A stretch of DNA of 64,000 nt from Halomonas sp. KG2 (GTDB lineage Bacteria; Pseudomonadota; Gammaproteobacteria; Pseudomonadales; Halomonadaceae): NCBI GenBank assembly GCA_030440445.1, contig CP098528.1:1922001-1986000 (forward strand). Reading direction: 5' to 3'. Position 1 is the stretch's first letter, and each line of letters begins with the position of its first letter. The notes below the pieces were generated by a model. The model was not told where the DNA came from and ran no database searches. It was given only the letters and a program-made list of their open reading frames with translations. Position numbers and translations under genes: made by a program. Shown piece after piece: positions 24,353-35,377 of the stretch.

Positions 24353-24984
24353 ACGCGCGCTCTGGTCGTACGCGGATTAAGTTTTGTGGCTTAACTCGCC
24401 ATGAGGACGTCGCGCTGGCAGCATCGCTTGGTGTAGATGCGCTTGGCTTCGTGATGTGGCCTAAGAGCGCCCGCAGCATAACGCCTGCTGTGCTGGAAGA
24501 GTTGGCAGTGGAAGTACCTGCCTTTGTGACGCGGGTGGGATTGTTTGTTAATCAGCCCGCTGAATTGATTGAGCAGTGCTTACCTTACTTGGATTTAATT
24601 CAGTTTCATGGTGACGAGCCAGCCTCGTTCTGTCAGCAGTTTGGACGGCCTTGGATTAAAGCACTGCGCATGCGTGATGATATCGACCTGCACCAGGCGG
24701 CGGCTGACTACTCGCTCGCGCAGGCGCTGCTATTAGATGCCTATCGACCTGGTATCCCAGGGGGAACGGGAGAGACGTTTGATTGGTCTAGAATCCCCGC
24801 AACCTTAGAAAAACCTGTTATCCTGGCTGGTGGGTTAACGGCTGATAATGTGGCTTCTGCGGTTAACCAAGTAATGCCTTATGCTATTGATGTCTCTGGT
24901 GGTATAGAAATATCTCATGGCATAAAAGATGCCGAGTTAATGGCATCTTTTGTTCAAAATGTGGCGTTAGCCAGCGCCCATTAA
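24349..24984 (+). CDS. trpF: phosphoribosylanthranilate isomerase
   Basis: 211 residues, TIM barrel. Third step of tryptophan synthesis. Begins MNARSGRTRIKFCGLTRHED, with the catalytic Cys in KFCGLT (residue 13). LDLIQFHGDEPASFCQQFG and LLLDAYRPGIPGGTGETFDW (phosphate-binding) are typical; ILAGGLTADNVASAV and AIDVSGGIE complete the barrel. Start overlaps the truA stop. Confidence 0.96.
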   Translation: MNARSGRTRIKFCGLTRHEDVALAASLGVDALGFVMWPKSARSITPAVLEELAVEVPAFVTRVGLFVNQPAELIEQCLPYLDLIQFHGDEPASFCQQFGRPWIKALRMRDDIDLHQAAADYSLAQALLLDAYRPGIPGGTGETFDWSRIPATLEKPVILAGGLTADNVASAVNQVMPYAIDVSGGIEISHGIKDAELMASFVQNVALASAH

Positions 24985-24991
24985 GCTCATT

Positions 24992-25020
24992 GCGTAGCGT
25001 ACCCAACAGGGTGACTACGC
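24992..25020 (+). terminator. hairpin between trpF and trpB
   Basis: GCGTAG (24992-24997) and CTACGC (25015-25020) enclose an inner ACCC/GGGT stem, followed by CTCTTTGTT. Could stop or attenuate transcription between trpF and trpBA. No Trp-rich leader peptide is visible. Confidence 0.5.
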
Positions 25021-25070
25021 CTCTTTGTTAGTTCATTTATTGTTTGCCTGTTCTGGCGATCTTGTGAGGT

Positions 25071-26309
25071 ATGCCTGTGACTGTCTCAGCGACTGAAACC
25101 AAGTTCAGCGACCTGACCCGAATGCCGGATGCCCGTGGTCATTTTGGCCCCTACGGCGGCCGGTTTGTGTCGGAAACCCTGAGCTTTGCCCTGGAAGAGT
25201 TAGAGCAGACCTATTTGAGTCTGCGTGATGATCCCGATTTCCAGGCCGAGTTTGACCGTGACCTTGCCCATTATGTGGGGCGTCCATCGCCGCTTTACCA
25301 TGCAGAGCGTTGGTCACAGTCGTTAGGTGGCGCGCAAATTTGGTTGAAGCGTGAAGACTTGAATCACACCGGTGCTCATAAGGTTAATAACACCATTGGC
25401 CAAGCGCTGTTAGCCAAAAAAACCGGCAAGCCCAGGGTTATTGCTGAAACCGGAGCGGGCCAGCACGGTGTTGCTACGGCGACTGTGGCAGCTCGCTTAG
25501 GCCTGGAATGTGACGTTTATATGGGGGCGGCAGACGTTCAGCGCCAGAAGCTGAACGTTTATCGTATGCGCCTGTTGGGCGCACGTGTAATTCCGGTCGA
25601 ATCAGGCACTCGTACGCTTAAAGATGCAATGAATGAAGCCTTGCGTGACTGGGTCACCAACGTTGATAACACCTTCTACATTATTGGCACCGTGGCGGGG
25701 CCGCACCCTTATCCGCAGTTGGTGCGTGATTTCAACTCGGTAGTGGGGCGTGAAGCGCGCCAACAGTCATTAGCGCAAATTGGGCGTTTGCCAGATGCGC
25801 TGATTGCCTGTGTGGGCGGTGGTTCCAACGCTTTGGGCCTATTTTATCCCTTCGTCGAAGATGATGCGGTGGCGATGTACGGTGTCGAAGCCGGTGGCGA
25901 TGGTATCGAAACAGGCCGACATGCCGCGCCGCTTTCGACGAATGCGCCGCGGGGTGTTTTGCATGGCAACCGAACGTACTTGATGTCTGATGAAGCGGGA
26001 CAAGTGTCAGACACGCACTCGATTTCTGCTGGCCTCGACTACCCAGGGGTTGGGCCTGAACACGCGCTATGGAAAGATGTTGGACGAGTTAACTACGTAG
26101 CCGCAAACGATAAAGAAGTGCTGGAAGCGTTTCGTGAACTGACGCACATGGAAGGGATTATGCCTGCATTGGAATCCGCTCATGCACTTGCTCATGCGAA
26201 GGTGCTGGCACCGACCATGCGCCCTGACCAGCATATCGTGGTCAACCTTTCTGGTCGTGGTGATAAAGATATCATGACCGTTGCGAACATCGATGGCATT
26301 GAGTTTTAA
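25071..26309 (+). CDS. trpB: tryptophan synthase beta chain
   Basis: 412 residues. PLP enzyme joining indole and serine. The Schiff-base lysine is K104 in [24 protein letters not shown] and the phosphate-binding [12 protein letters not shown] (about 246-257) are intact. The start is ATG 25071 with a short extension ([20 protein letters not shown]) compared with E. coli. It lies 8 bases before trpA. Confidence 0.97.
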   Translation: MPVTVSATETKFSDLTRMPDARGHFGPYGGRFVSETLSFALEELEQTYLSLRDDPDFQAEFDRDLAHYVGRPSPLYHAERWSQSLGGAQIWLKREDLNHTGAHKVNNTIGQALLAKKTGKPRVIAETGAGQHGVATATVAARLGLECDVYMGAADVQRQKLNVYRMRLLGARVIPVESGTRTLKDAMNEALRDWVTNVDNTFYIIGTVAGPHPYPQLVRDFNSVVGREARQQSLAQIGRLPDALIACVGGGSNALGLFYPFVEDDAVAMYGVEAGGDGIETGRHAAPLSTNAPRGVLHGNRTYLMSDEAGQVSDTHSISAGLDYPGVGPEHALWKDVGRVNYVAANDKEVLEAFRELTHMEGIMPALESAHALAHAKVLAPTMRPDQHIVVNLSGRGDKDIMTVANIDGIEF

Positions 26310-26317
26310 GGGCTAGC

Positions 26318-27121
26318 ATGAACCGTATTGACCAGCGTTTTTCCGAATTAAAAGAGCAGGGTCGTAAGGCCCTAATTCCTTATATTACCGCCGGCGACCC
26401 TGCGCCTCAGTACACTGTGGGCTTTATGCATGCCCTAGTAGAGGCAGGGGCTGATATTATTGAGCTTGGCGTGCCGTTTTCAGACCCAATGGCCGATGGC
26501 CCGGTGATTCAAAAGGCCTGTGAGCGCGCGCTTAAGCAGGGCACTCGCTTGGTTGACCTTCTGGATATGGTCGCTGAGTTCCGCCAAGTGGATGCTAAAA
26601 CGCCTATCGTGCTGATGGGGTATCTCAATCCGATAGAGCGGATCGGCTATGAAACGTTTGCTGATAAAGCGGCAAGCGTTGGCGTTGATGGCGTGCTCGT
26701 GGTAGATATGCCGCCTGAAGAGGCTGATGAATTCGGCCCGCTGTTAAAAGCCCGCGATTTAGCAGCGATTTTCTTGGTTGCGCCTACCACTTCCAATGCT
26801 CGTGCCGCTACAATATGCGCCCACGGTGAGGGCTATCTCTATTATGTTTCGCTTAAGGGCGTTACCGGTGCTGCTACACTCAATGCTGACGATGTGGCAG
26901 AACATCTCGCACCCTTGCGCGAAATGACCGATTTGCCATTATGTGTTGGCTTCGGTATCCGCGATGGTGTGACCGCCGCTGAAGTGGCGAAAGTCGCTGA
27001 TGGTGTGATTGTTGGCAGTGCGCTAGTAAACCGCATTGCAGAAAGCGTTGACGCACCTGAAACCATTGCTGGTCAGCTTAAAAGCGTGTTGGGCGAAATG
27101 CGCAACGCGATGGATGCCTAA
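26318..27121 (+). CDS. trpA: tryptophan synthase alpha chain
   Basis: 267 residues. Releases indole from indole-3-glycerol phosphate. Catalytic E49 and D60 are seen in [19 protein letters not shown], and the phosphate-binding glycines in [14 protein letters not shown] and GVIVGSALV. Works as the alpha2beta2 complex with TrpB, encoded 8 bases upstream. Confidence 0.97.
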   Translation: MNRIDQRFSELKEQGRKALIPYITAGDPAPQYTVGFMHALVEAGADIIELGVPFSDPMADGPVIQKACERALKQGTRLVDLLDMVAEFRQVDAKTPIVLMGYLNPIERIGYETFADKAASVGVDGVLVVDMPPEEADEFGPLLKARDLAAIFLVAPTTSNARAATICAHGEGYLYYVSLKGVTGAATLNADDVAEHLAPLREMTDLPLCVGFGIRDGVTAAEVAKVADGVIVGSALVNRIAESVDAPETIAGQLKSVLGEMRNAMDA

Positions 27122-27212
27122 GCGCATTCCCTCATCGTCTACACTGAATTGATTGACGACACTCATCAAGCTTGGCGTTGCTAAGCATAGACGTATACGG
27201 AAACTTTTTGAT

Positions 27213-28232
27213 ATGAGCTGGTTAGACAAGATTGTGCCCTCCATGGGGCGTATCCAGCGTAAAGACCGTCGCGCCAGCGTGCCCGATGGCCTCTGGCGTA
27301 AATGTCCCAAGTGCGAAGCGGTTCTCTATCTCCCTGAGCTTGAGAAGCACCATAGCGTCTGCCCCAAGTGCGACCACCATTTACGGTTGACCGCGCGTAA
27401 ACGTTTGGATTGGTTTTTGGATAAAGAGGGTCGCCAAGAGATCGCGGCTGAGATTGAGCCTAATGATCGCTTGAAATTTCGCGACTCTAAAAAATACAAA
27501 GACCGCTTAACGGCTGCCCAAAAAGAAACCGGTGAAAAAGATGCGCTGGTCGCTATGCGTGGCGAGCTAGACGGGCTTCCAGTTGTGGCTGTTGCTTTTG
27601 AATTTACCTTCATGGGTGGCTCAATGGGGGCGGTCGTGGGCGAGAAATTTGTTCGCGCGGCAACCATTGCCCTTGAAGAGCGACTTCCACTGATCTGCTT
27701 TGCTGCTTCTGGTGGGGCACGGATGCAAGAAGCACTGTTTTCACTCATGCAGATGGCCAAAACCTCGGCAGCGCTTGAAAAGCTTAAGCAGTCGGGTGTG
27801 CCTTACATTTCTGTTCTGACAGATCCAGTGTTTGGTGGAGTATCTGCGTCGTTAGCGATGCTGGGCGATCTAAATATCGCCGAGCCCAATGCCTTGATTG
27901 GTTTTGCTGGCCCGCGCGTTATTGAGCAAACCGTCCGTGAAACGCTGCCGGAAGGTTTTCAGCGCAGTGAATTTCTGCTGGAACACGGCACCGTTGATAT
28001 GATCGTGCATCGTCATGATATGCGTGCTCGTGTTGGTGGTGTGCTGCGTAAGCTGACGCATAATATCGCGCTGCCTACCGAGGGGGATGTCAGTGACGAC
28101 GCACCGATTGACGAGCCGTTGGTTGATGAAGCGCCAATAGCCGATGCTGTAGATGCAGCAGACGTTGATACGTCTGAAACGCATAGCGAAGCCAGCACCG
28201 TTAAGAGCGACGATCCGACCCGCAATGTCTAA
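27213..28232 (+). CDS. accD: acetyl-CoA carboxylase carboxyltransferase beta subunit
   Basis: 339 residues from ATG 27213 ([20 protein letters not shown]). A four-cysteine zinc ribbon (C31, C34, C50, C53) precedes the crotonase-like carboxyltransferase fold ([53 protein letters not shown]). Transfers CO2 to acetyl-CoA with AccA. The last 50 or so residues form an acidic Asp/Ala/Glu-rich tail not found in E. coli AccD, in keeping with the acidic proteins of salt-tolerant bacteria. The stop overlaps the folC start by 8 bases. Confidence 0.96.
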   Translation: MSWLDKIVPSMGRIQRKDRRASVPDGLWRKCPKCEAVLYLPELEKHHSVCPKCDHHLRLTARKRLDWFLDKEGRQEIAAEIEPNDRLKFRDSKKYKDRLTAAQKETGEKDALVAMRGELDGLPVVAVAFEFTFMGGSMGAVVGEKFVRAATIALEERLPLICFAASGGARMQEALFSLMQMAKTSAALEKLKQSGVPYISVLTDPVFGGVSASLAMLGDLNIAEPNALIGFAGPRVIEQTVRETLPEGFQRSEFLLEHGTVDMIVHRHDMRARVGGVLRKLTHNIALPTEGDVSDDAPIDEPLVDEAPIADAVDAADVDTSETHSEASTVKSDDPTRNV

Positions 28233-29559
28233 GTCTATAGCCCCTGAATCTTTAGCTTCTGACGCTTTAACTCCTGGGTCTCTAGCCGAATGGCTGCACT
28301 ACCTTGAAACCCTGCACCCTGTAGGGATTGATATGGGGCTTGAGCGTGTAGCAGAAGTTGCCAAGCGCATGGGGTTGCTAAGTCGACCGATTGCACCACA
28401 GGTGATTACGGTGGCGGGTACGAATGGCAAGGGGTCGACCCTTGCCATGATGGATGCCGTCGCACGCACGCACGGTTTGCGGGTAGGTACTTATACTTCG
28501 CCCCACCTAGTGCGCTATAACGAACGCGTGACGATCAATGGTGACTATGCTGACGACCAGCGGCTAATGACTGGTTTCTCTCGCGTAGAGGACGCTAGGC
28601 TACAAGCGCCTGAAATTAGCTTAACCTATTTTGAGGCGGGAACGCTGTGCGCCCTCTGGTGCCTAGCACAGGAAAACCTTGACTTAGCGCTGCTCGAAGT
28701 TGGTCTGGGTGGGCGATTGGATGCCGTTAATATCATTGATGCAGACGTTGCTATTGTCACCACCATTGCTCAGGATCATGCCAATTTTTTAGGGTCTGAT
28801 ATTGCTCAAATTGGCCGGGAAAAAGCCGGCATCTTTCGTGCTGCAAAACCCGCTGTATTGGGCAGTCGACTGCTTCCCAGCAGTGTAGCAGAGGCTGCCA
28901 ATGCGCTTGCCGCTCCTGTTTACTGTCTTGGTGAGGCGTTTAGCCACTCAATTGATGATGACTCTGCCGCTGATAGTCCGTCTGAGTGGAACTGGAGTGG
29001 ACTGGGCTGCCAGGGAGAGGTTATTTCTCTGACAGACCTTCCTGATCCCGGTTTGCCGATTGATAATGCAGCAACGGCCCTCCAAGCATTGATACTTAGC
29101 GGATTAGTGGTCAATGAAGACGCATGCCGTCGTGCGCTTCATGAGGTGCAAGTGCCAGGGCGTATGCAGTGGATCGGGCAATGGTGCTTGGATGTCGGGC
29201 ATAATCCTCATGCAGCCGACTATGTCGCTAGGCGACTCCCATCGGTGCCTGAAGGTGGTCGGCAGTGGGCGTTGATCGGCATGCTAAATGATAAAGACGC
29301 TGATGGTGTTATTAGCGCTTTGCTACCCCGCATTACTGACTGGGTATGCGTGACGTTGGAAGGGGAGCGTGGTCGGTCAGCTGACGAACTGGCGGGGCGT
29401 ATCACATCTTTGGGTGGGCGTGTGCATTGTTGCGCTAACTCCCCAGAGGCCGGAGTGCAGATAATGGCTGAGCAGTTGACACCCTCCGACCGGGTGTTAG
29501 TGACCGGCTCGTTTTTTACAGTTGCGGCCTTGTTGGAAATAACGCTGCCGCAAGCTTAA
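28225..29559 (+). CDS. folC: bifunctional tetrahydrofolate/dihydrofolate synthase
   Basis: 444 residues from ATG 28225, inside the end of accD. Mur ligase fold: the P-loop is [17 protein letters not shown] (about 66-82), then [30 protein letters not shown] and a C-terminal [12 protein letters not shown]. Adds glutamate to dihydropteroate and to tetrahydrofolate. The accD-folC-dedD-cvpA order is conserved in Pseudomonas and E. coli. Confidence 0.95.
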   Translation: MSKSIAPESLASDALTPGSLAEWLHYLETLHPVGIDMGLERVAEVAKRMGLLSRPIAPQVITVAGTNGKGSTLAMMDAVARTHGLRVGTYTSPHLVRYNERVTINGDYADDQRLMTGFSRVEDARLQAPEISLTYFEAGTLCALWCLAQENLDLALLEVGLGGRLDAVNIIDADVAIVTTIAQDHANFLGSDIAQIGREKAGIFRAAKPAVLGSRLLPSSVAEAANALAAPVYCLGEAFSHSIDDDSAADSPSEWNWSGLGCQGEVISLTDLPDPGLPIDNAATALQALILSGLVVNEDACRRALHEVQVPGRMQWIGQWCLDVGHNPHAADYVARRLPSVPEGGRQWALIGMLNDKDADGVISALLPRITDWVCVTLEGERGRSADELAGRITSLGGRVHCCANSPEAGVQIMAEQLTPSDRVLVTGSFFTVAALLEITLPQA

Positions 29560-29601
29560 TCGGCCTAACCGTTGTGCTCGCTAAGCTTGATGGAGAGGGA
29601 T

Positions 29602-30231
29602 ATGAAATACGGTAAAACGGAACGCATCAGTGGTATTGTCATTTTACTCGCGTTGCTGGCGATTTTCGTGCCGTGGTTGATGAGTGATCCTGCTCCCCGT
29701 GAAGAGCGCCCTCAGCCTACGTTTGTTATTGAACGGCCTGTTGAGGCAACACAGCAAGATGTTCCGGTTCCGCAAATGCCGTCATCTATCAACACGTCCT
29801 CAAGTGAGGGTCGTTCTGTAGATAGCGCGGCCACTAGTGTGCCAATTGATGCCAATCCAAGGCAGCCACAAACCGGTCAAGCCAGTAGCTCTAACGCTCA
29901 GAGTGCTGGAGAAAATGATCCAATTGCTGAGTTAATGGCTGCAAATAACCGTAATAATGCAAATACATCATCGAATGCTGCTGGCCCAACGTCTTCTTCC
30001 CAAGGCGAGTGGGCGGTTCAAGTGGGCAGTTTTGGTGATGCGGGTAACGCAAGGCGACTAAGCGATCAGCTTACTCAGGCGGGATTTAGCGCCTACCTAC
30101 GTGAGCGTGATAATAACCTTACCTCTGTTTATGTTGGCCCTTATGAGACGTCTGAAGACGGCGAGTCTGCGATGGCGATTATTAAACAGCGTGCCAATGT
30201 ACAGGGCCTGTTAGTGCGGGTGAGAAATTAA
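29602..30231 (+). CDS. dedD: SPOR-domain protein, DedD-like
   Basis: 209 residues from ATG 29602 (RBS GGAGAGGG). A short cytoplasmic start (MKYGKTERISG) is followed by one membrane helix (about 12-27, IVILLALLAIFVPWLM), a Ser/Asn/Gln-rich linker and a C-terminal SPOR domain (about 135-209, EWAVQVGSFGDAGNARRLSD) that binds denuded glycan at the septum. Probable division protein of the inner membrane. Position between folC and cvpA matches dedD elsewhere. Confidence 0.9.
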   Translation: MKYGKTERISGIVILLALLAIFVPWLMSDPAPREERPQPTFVIERPVEATQQDVPVPQMPSSINTSSSEGRSVDSAATSVPIDANPRQPQTGQASSSNAQSAGENDPIAELMAANNRNNANTSSNAAGPTSSSQGEWAVQVGSFGDAGNARRLSDQLTQAGFSAYLRERDNNLTSVYVGPYETSEDGESAMAIIKQRANVQGLLVRVRN

Positions 30232-30234
30232 CTT

Positions 30235-30825
30235 ATGGCACTTACTTGGATAGACGCGCTTTTTCTGGCGGTGTTGGCACTTTCTATGCTGGCCGGCTTT
30301 ATGCGCGGATTTGTCAGGGAAGCTCTTGGCCTAGCCGCCTGGGTAGTCGCATTGTTGGTAGCGCGCGTCTTGGCAGAGCCGGTGGCAGATCTAATGAGCG
30401 GGTTCATCGACAGTTTCGATGCGCGCTTAGTGTTGGCATTTATTTTAGTGATTTTTGCGGTCATTTTACTTTGCGGGATTGTGATCCGCCTTGTTCATGC
30501 GGCGGTAGAGTGGGTCGGTATGGGGTTGCTTAATCGCTTTGCGGGTGCTGCCTTTGGGGTTGCTCGTGGCGCTGTCATTTTATTGGTGGCAACCGTCCTT
30601 ATTACACTAACGCCCTTAGCTGAGCTACAGGCTTGGCAAGAAGCTGAGCTACGGCCGACGTTTATTGAGCTGCGCGATTGGGCGGTAAGCCAGTTAGATC
30701 AATGGGAGCGGGAGCTACCGCAAGCACCTGACTCGCTTCGCGATATTTCGTTGCCAGATTTCCGCACTCAGGAAGAGCTTGTTCCACAGCCTTTTACGCC
30801 AACATCTGAAAATGGTGGCCAGTGA
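30235..30825 (+). CDS. cvpA: CvpA family membrane protein
   Basis: 196 residues with four hydrophobic segments (about 4-22, 28-48, 65-88, 103-122) and a polar C-terminal tail. LTWIDALFLAVLALSMLAGF, then MRGFVREALGL, is the CvpA start. Needed for colicin V production in E. coli and linked to envelope stress; exact activity unknown. It starts 3 bases after dedD and precedes purF, as in E. coli. Confidence 0.93.
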   Translation: MALTWIDALFLAVLALSMLAGFMRGFVREALGLAAWVVALLVARVLAEPVADLMSGFIDSFDARLVLAFILVIFAVILLCGIVIRLVHAAVEWVGMGLLNRFAGAAFGVARGAVILLVATVLITLTPLAELQAWQEAELRPTFIELRDWAVSQLDQWERELPQAPDSLRDISLPDFRTQEELVPQPFTPTSENGGQ

Positions 30826-30997
30826 GTGCACTGCTTAATGTTGGCTCAACGCGACGTGATGTTTAGTTAGTAATACAGTTAGCCGCTGTCTACCAATGCC
30901 CGCTTTTGCGATCGAGAAATAGGCAGTGGCTCACATTCGTTTGATGAACGTACGGGTTTGCTACGGTGAACCATGGCACTAAAGCGAGGTAACTTGA

Positions 30998-32521
30998 ATG
31001 TGCGGTATAGTGGGCCTTCTGGCCAAGCAGGCGGTAAATCAGGGAATCTACGATGCTCTGACCGTACTTCAGCATCGGGGCCAGGACGCTGCCGGCATGA
31101 TGACTTGGAGCGAGGGACGCTTCCTACTGCGCAAGAGCAACGGGCTGGTGCGAGATGTGTTCCATACCCGCCACATGGCTCGCCTAAAAGGTAACCTTGG
31201 CATTGGTCACGTACGTTATCCAACCGCGGGTTCCTCCAGTGAAGCGGAGTCTCAGCCGTTTTATGTCAACTCGCCCTACGGTATTGCGCTAGCTCACAAC
31301 GGTAACCTGACTAACTCTGAGCAGTTAAAGCAAGAACTTTTCTCGACTGACCTTCGTCACATCAATACCAGCTCTGATTCTGAAGTGTTGCTAAACGTAT
31401 TTGCCCATGAGCTGGGTAAGCAGGGTCTGCACCTGGAAGCCGAGGATATTTTTGATGCCGTTCGTAGAGTGCACCGGCGCTGCAAAGGCGGCTACGCGGC
31501 GGTCGCGATCATTAACGGTTTTGGCATGGTGGCATTTCGGGATCCCCATGGTATTCGTCCCGTGGTGTTTGGTACTCGCCAAAGTGACGAGGGCCAGGAG
31601 GTCATGATTGCTTCGGAATCTGTCGCCCTAGATGTAGGTGGCTTTGAGCTGGAGCGTGACCTTTCACCAGGTGAAGCGATTTTCGTCGACATGCAGGGAC
31701 AGGTTCACACCCAGGTGTGTGCTGATCGACCTGTGTTGAGCTCCTGTATTTTTGAGCATGTCTACCTGGCGCGCCCCGACTCTATTCTTGATGGTGCCTA
31801 CGTGTATGGCACGCGTATGCAGATGGGACGCAAACTTGGTGATCGCATTCTCAACGAGTGGCCTGATCACGATATTGACGTTGTTATTCCAATTCCCGAT
31901 ACGTCGCGCACCTCTGCCCTTGAAATGGCGCAGCACTTGGGTGTGACCTATCGCGAAGGGTTTATGAAGAACCGCTATATTGGCCGTACGTTTATTATGC
32001 CGGGCCAAACGCAGCGTAGAAAATCGGTGCGTCAAAAATTGAACGCCATTGATGTCGAATTCAAAGGCAAAAATGTGCTGCTGGTGGATGACTCTATTGT
32101 GCGCGGAACCACCTGTAAGCAAATTATTCAGATGGCTCGCGATGCAGGGGCTCGTAAAGTGTATTTCGCTTCTGCTGCTCCGCCCGTTCGCTACCCCAAT
32201 GTCTATGGCATTGATATGCCAGCGGCAAAAGAACTGATTGCGCATGGCCGCACAGAAGAAGAGGTTGGCCAGCTGATTGGTGCGGATCGAATTTTCTATC
32301 AAGACCTGGAAGATTTGAAAGCGGCTTGCCGTGAGGTTAATCCTGAGATGGATGAGTTTGATTGCTCTGTCTTCGACGGTAACTACGTTACTGGTGATAT
32401 TGATGATGCCTACTTGGCGGTGCTTGAAGCGAGTCGTAATGACGCGGCTAAAGATCAAAGTGCGGGCGACCATGCGCTAGTGGATATGCATAACCAAGAT
32501 GATGATGATCTTGATGACTAA
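30998..32521 (+). CDS. purF: amidophosphoribosyltransferase
   Basis: 507 residues. First committed step of purine synthesis: PRPP plus glutamine to phosphoribosylamine. Cys2 after the initiator Met is the glutaminase nucleophile (MCGIVGLL). The PRPP-binding loop is [17 protein letters not shown] (about 362-378). [14 protein letters not shown] and [10 protein letters not shown] are glutaminase-domain motifs. It follows cvpA after a 172-base spacer. I saw no clear PurR box. A long open frame on the opposite strand is a coding shadow. Confidence 0.97.
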   Translation: MCGIVGLLAKQAVNQGIYDALTVLQHRGQDAAGMMTWSEGRFLLRKSNGLVRDVFHTRHMARLKGNLGIGHVRYPTAGSSSEAESQPFYVNSPYGIALAHNGNLTNSEQLKQELFSTDLRHINTSSDSEVLLNVFAHELGKQGLHLEAEDIFDAVRRVHRRCKGGYAAVAIINGFGMVAFRDPHGIRPVVFGTRQSDEGQEVMIASESVALDVGGFELERDLSPGEAIFVDMQGQVHTQVCADRPVLSSCIFEHVYLARPDSILDGAYVYGTRMQMGRKLGDRILNEWPDHDIDVVIPIPDTSRTSALEMAQHLGVTYREGFMKNRYIGRTFIMPGQTQRRKSVRQKLNAIDVEFKGKNVLLVDDSIVRGTTCKQIIQMARDAGARKVYFASAAPPVRYPNVYGIDMPAAKELIAHGRTEEEVGQLIGADRIFYQDLEDLKAACREVNPEMDEFDCSVFDGNYVTGDIDDAYLAVLEASRNDAAKDQSAGDHALVDMHNQDDDDLDD

Positions 32522-32581
32522 TGCCGCGTATTAAGCGCTCGTATTACAACTTTTATTGACGTTTTAAAAAGGTGCTCAGCC

Positions 32582-33781
32582 ATGCATGATGATAGTCACC
32601 AGGATGATTGGTCGCTAGAGACCCTTGCCATTCGCGCGGGCCATCACCGTACGTTTGAGCAGGAGCATGCCGAGCCCATTTTTCCCACTTCAAGCTTTGT
32701 TTACGAAAGCGCGGCTGAAGCCGCGCGCAAGTTTGGGGGGCAGGAGCCGGGCAACGTCTATTCGCGCTTTACTAACCCGACGGTTCATACGTTCGAGCGC
32801 CGTTTGGCGGCGCTTGAAGGTGGTGAGCGGTGCGTGGCAACAAGTTCGGGTATGTCGGCCATTTTATCGACGGCGTTGGCACTGCTAAGTGCCGGCGATG
32901 AAATCGTTGCATCGCGCTCGCTGTTTGGTTCTACCGTGAGTTTGTTTGACAAATACCTGGGAAAATTTGGCATCACGACTCGTTATGTAGAGCTATCTAA
33001 CGTTTCTGCCTGGGAAGAGGCCATCGGCCCAAATACCAAGCTGTTGTTTGCGGAAACACCGTCCAATCCACTGTCTGAAGTTGCGGATATTCCAGCATTA
33101 GCCGAACTTGCTAAGCGTAGTGGTGCACTTTTGGCGATTGATAACTGCTTCTTAACACCGGCACTTCAGCAGCCAATTGCACTTGGCGCTGACTTAGTCA
33201 TCCATTCAGCAACGAAGTATCTGGATGGTCAGGGACGTGCTGTTGGCGGCGCGGTGGTTGGTAAACACGACGTGTTGGAAGAAGTGTTTGGTGTGGTACG
33301 TACTTGCGGGCCTTGCCTGAGCCCCTTTAATGCGTGGATTTTCACCAAAGGTCTTGAAACCTTGTCGTTGCGCATGAAAGCGCATTGCGAAAATGCGCTG
33401 ACTTTGGCGCTCTGGTTAGATCAACACCCGGCTGTTAATAAAGTGTACTACAGTGGCTTAGAAGCCCACCCTCAGCATGCGCTTGCCAAAAAACAGCAGC
33501 AAGGGTTTGGTGCCGTGTTAGGTTTCGAAGTGAAAGGAGGGCAGGCGGGGGCCTGGCAAGTGATTGACGCCACCAAAATGCTGTCCATAACGGGTAACCT
33601 CGGGGATGTTAAAACCACCATTACCCATCCAGCCACCACAACGCATGGACGTCTCTCCGATGTGCAGAAAGAAGCCGCAGGTATCGCCCCTGGGTTGATT
33701 CGCGTAGCGGTGGGGCTGGAAAGTCAGGCTGACATTCAGCGCGATCTTGCCGCTGGGCTGGATGCGTTGGCGGCTGGCTGA
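32582..33781 (+). CDS. metZ: O-succinylhomoserine sulfhydrylase
   Basis: 399 residues, Cys/Met-metabolism PLP family. The PLP lysine is K212 in HSATKYLDGQGR. NVYSRFTNPTVHTFERRLA and AETPSNPLSEVADI are shared with MetZ of Pseudomonas. Makes homocysteine directly from O-succinylhomoserine and sulfide. Sits after purF as in Pseudomonas. A terminator follows 26 bases after the stop. Confidence 0.93.
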   Translation: MHDDSHQDDWSLETLAIRAGHHRTFEQEHAEPIFPTSSFVYESAAEAARKFGGQEPGNVYSRFTNPTVHTFERRLAALEGGERCVATSSGMSAILSTALALLSAGDEIVASRSLFGSTVSLFDKYLGKFGITTRYVELSNVSAWEEAIGPNTKLLFAETPSNPLSEVADIPALAELAKRSGALLAIDNCFLTPALQQPIALGADLVIHSATKYLDGQGRAVGGAVVGKHDVLEEVFGVVRTCGPCLSPFNAWIFTKGLETLSLRMKAHCENALTLALWLDQHPAVNKVYYSGLEAHPQHALAKKQQQGFGAVLGFEVKGGQAGAWQVIDATKMLSITGNLGDVKTTITHPATTTHGRLSDVQKEAAGIAPGLIRVAVGLESQADIQRDLAAGLDALAAG

Positions 33782-33806
33782 GCGATTCAAATAGCGTTTT
33801 GATAAG

Positions 33807-33831
33807 CCGGTCATTCGTGGCCGGTTTTTTT
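33807..33831 (+). terminator. Rho-independent terminator of metZ
   Basis: CCGGTCA (33807-33813), loop TTCG, TGGCCGG (33818-33824), one G-T wobble in the stem, then seven T. Confidence 0.9.
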
Positions 33832-34017
33832 ATTGCTTGCTTCGCTGACGGCGTTTTTCTAACTACGACATTTAGCAATGTTTTTAACAAACGTTTTTTA
33901 CGAATGGTGTGTTCTGCTTTTTTCAGCAGTGTTTTGATCATTAAGACGGTATGCTTTGTGTATAAGTGTGCTTACAGCGGGCATGACCAATTGCTGTTTA
34001 GAACGAGGAAAGCAAGG

Positions 34018-34572
34018 ATGTGGCGGAACACGCAGAGTGGATGGGGAGTCATTAGCATTGCTCTTCACTGGCTAAGTGCACTAACGATTGTGGGGTTGTT
34101 TGTTCTTGGCTGGTGGATGACTGATCTTGGTTACTACGATACATGGTATAACCAAGCGCCGTGGGTGCATCGCTCGATTGGTATCTTGTTGTTAATTGCT
34201 ACCTTTGCTCGCTTAATATGGCGCTTGATTCAGCCAACGCCTCATGCAGAGGGAAGTCGCTTTGAACGTCTCGCTGCCCATGCTGGCCACATAATGTTGT
34301 ATGTCTTGTTATTGTTAGTGCTTGTTAGTGGCTATTTGATCTCTACCGCCAATGGGCGCGGAATTAGTGTGTTTGATTGGTTTGAAGTGCCAGCGCTGCT
34401 TCACGGGCTTCCTGATCAAGCTAGTCTGGCAGGCGATGTTCACTGGTACAGCGCCCTGGCGCTTATGGTACTGGCCGCAGGGCACGCGCTAGCCGCTATG
34501 AAGCATCATTGGTGGGATCGCCACTCGACACTCGTGCGGATGGTTAATCCTGCTCATGGCCGCAAGCAATAA
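34018..34572 (+). CDS. yceJ: cytochrome b561, YceJ-like
   Basis: 184 residues from ATG 34018 (AAGG 5 bases upstream). An upstream in-frame extension is hydrophobic by chance and lies over the metZ terminator, so it is not used. Four membrane helices. Heme-ligand candidates are the histidines in ISIALHWLSAL, PWVHRSIGILL, GDVHWYSAL and GHALAAMKHHW. Inner-membrane diheme quinol-linked electron carrier. Directly upstream of yceI, the same pairing as yceJ-yceI in E. coli. Confidence 0.88.
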   Translation: MWRNTQSGWGVISIALHWLSALTIVGLFVLGWWMTDLGYYDTWYNQAPWVHRSIGILLLIATFARLIWRLIQPTPHAEGSRFERLAAHAGHIMLYVLLLLVLVSGYLISTANGRGISVFDWFEVPALLHGLPDQASLAGDVHWYSALALMVLAAGHALAAMKHHWWDRHSTLVRMVNPAHGRKQ

Positions 34573-34643
34573 TGGAATTTTTTGTCCACTGCGCTGATAG
34601 TTTGCTCGTAGTGTTTATTAGGAAAATAAAGGAGATTTCCACG

Positions 34644-35228
34644 ATGTTAAAGAAAACCGCTTTTGCTACTGCAATTGCCGCCGCTTCGCTAGCGACGTTC
34701 AGCCAAGCGCAAGCAGCAGAATATCAAATTGATACTGAAGGTCAGCACGCCTTTGTTCAGTTCAAAATAAGCCACCTCGGCTTCTCCTATATTCTGGGTA
34801 CTTTCGAAGAGTTTGATGGTCAATTTTCTTATGACCCAGAGGATTTAGAAGCCTCTTCTGTAGAAATGGAAGTGCAGGTAGGCAGCCTGAGCACTAATCA
34901 TGCAGAGCGTGATCGTCACTTCTTGAGCAGCGATTTTCTTGATGCCGGTGAATTTCCTACGGCAACTTTCACTTCAACAGGTTTTGAATCAACGGGTGAA
35001 AATGAAGGCGTCGTAACCGGTGAGTTAACGCTTCATGGTGAGACACAGGAAATTGAAATGCCTGTTACCTTGATGGGCGAAGGTGATGACCCCTGGGGCA
35101 ATTACCGTGCAGGTTTTGAAGGCAGCACCATGTTAACGCTGGGTGATTTCGGTATTGATATGAGTGACTTCCCAGAAGCGATGCACGAGCTGGAGCTTTA
35201 CGTGACGTTTGAAGGCATTCGTCAGTAA
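34644..35228 (+). CDS. yceI: YceI family periplasmic protein
   Basis: 194 residues from ATG 34644 (RBS AAAGGAG). Signal peptide MLKKTAFATAIAAASLATFS-QAQA, cleaved before AEYQID. The lipocalin-like YceI domain has QHAFVQFKISHLGFSYILGT, DRHFLSSDFLDAGEFPTATF and a late FGIDMSDF. Family members bind polyisoprenoid lipids such as ubiquinone precursors. Likely partner of the cytochrome b561 encoded 71 bases upstream. Confidence 0.93.
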   Translation: MLKKTAFATAIAAASLATFSQAQAAEYQIDTEGQHAFVQFKISHLGFSYILGTFEEFDGQFSYDPEDLEASSVEMEVQVGSLSTNHAERDRHFLSSDFLDAGEFPTATFTSTGFESTGENEGVVTGELTLHGETQEIEMPVTLMGEGDDPWGNYRAGFEGSTMLTLGDFGIDMSDFPEAMHELELYVTFEGIRQ

Positions 35229-35242
35229 ACGAGTGCAAGCAG

Positions 35243-35278
35243 AAAGCGCCATCACCCTTGCCTGGGTGATGGCGCTTT
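35243..35278 (+). terminator. strong hairpin after yceI
   Basis: AAAGCGCCATCACCC (35243-35257) pairs perfectly with GGGTGATGGCGCTTT (35264-35278), loop TTGCCT. No long T-run beyond the stem, but it should end the yceJ-yceI transcript. Confidence 0.8.
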
Positions 35279-35377
35279 GCGTTGAGAGTTACCAGAAACA
35301 ACTTACATCTCGTAGGTTGTCAGTATTGTTAACTAGGTAGCGTTCACCGTTATCTACTCTGTTTTGAGGATTTCTCT

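Noticed and set aside
24985..25070. Trp attenuator with leader peptide before trpBA
   Set aside because: A hairpin is present, but no short frame with tandem Trp codons precedes it.
31664..32473. 269-codon minus-strand open frame inside purF
   Set aside because: Antisense to a highly conserved purF; His/Asn/Ile-rich shadow composition and no homology.
33799..34017. N-terminal extension of the cytochrome b561 frame
   Set aside because: It runs through the metZ terminator; ATG 34018 has a good RBS and gives the family's usual start.
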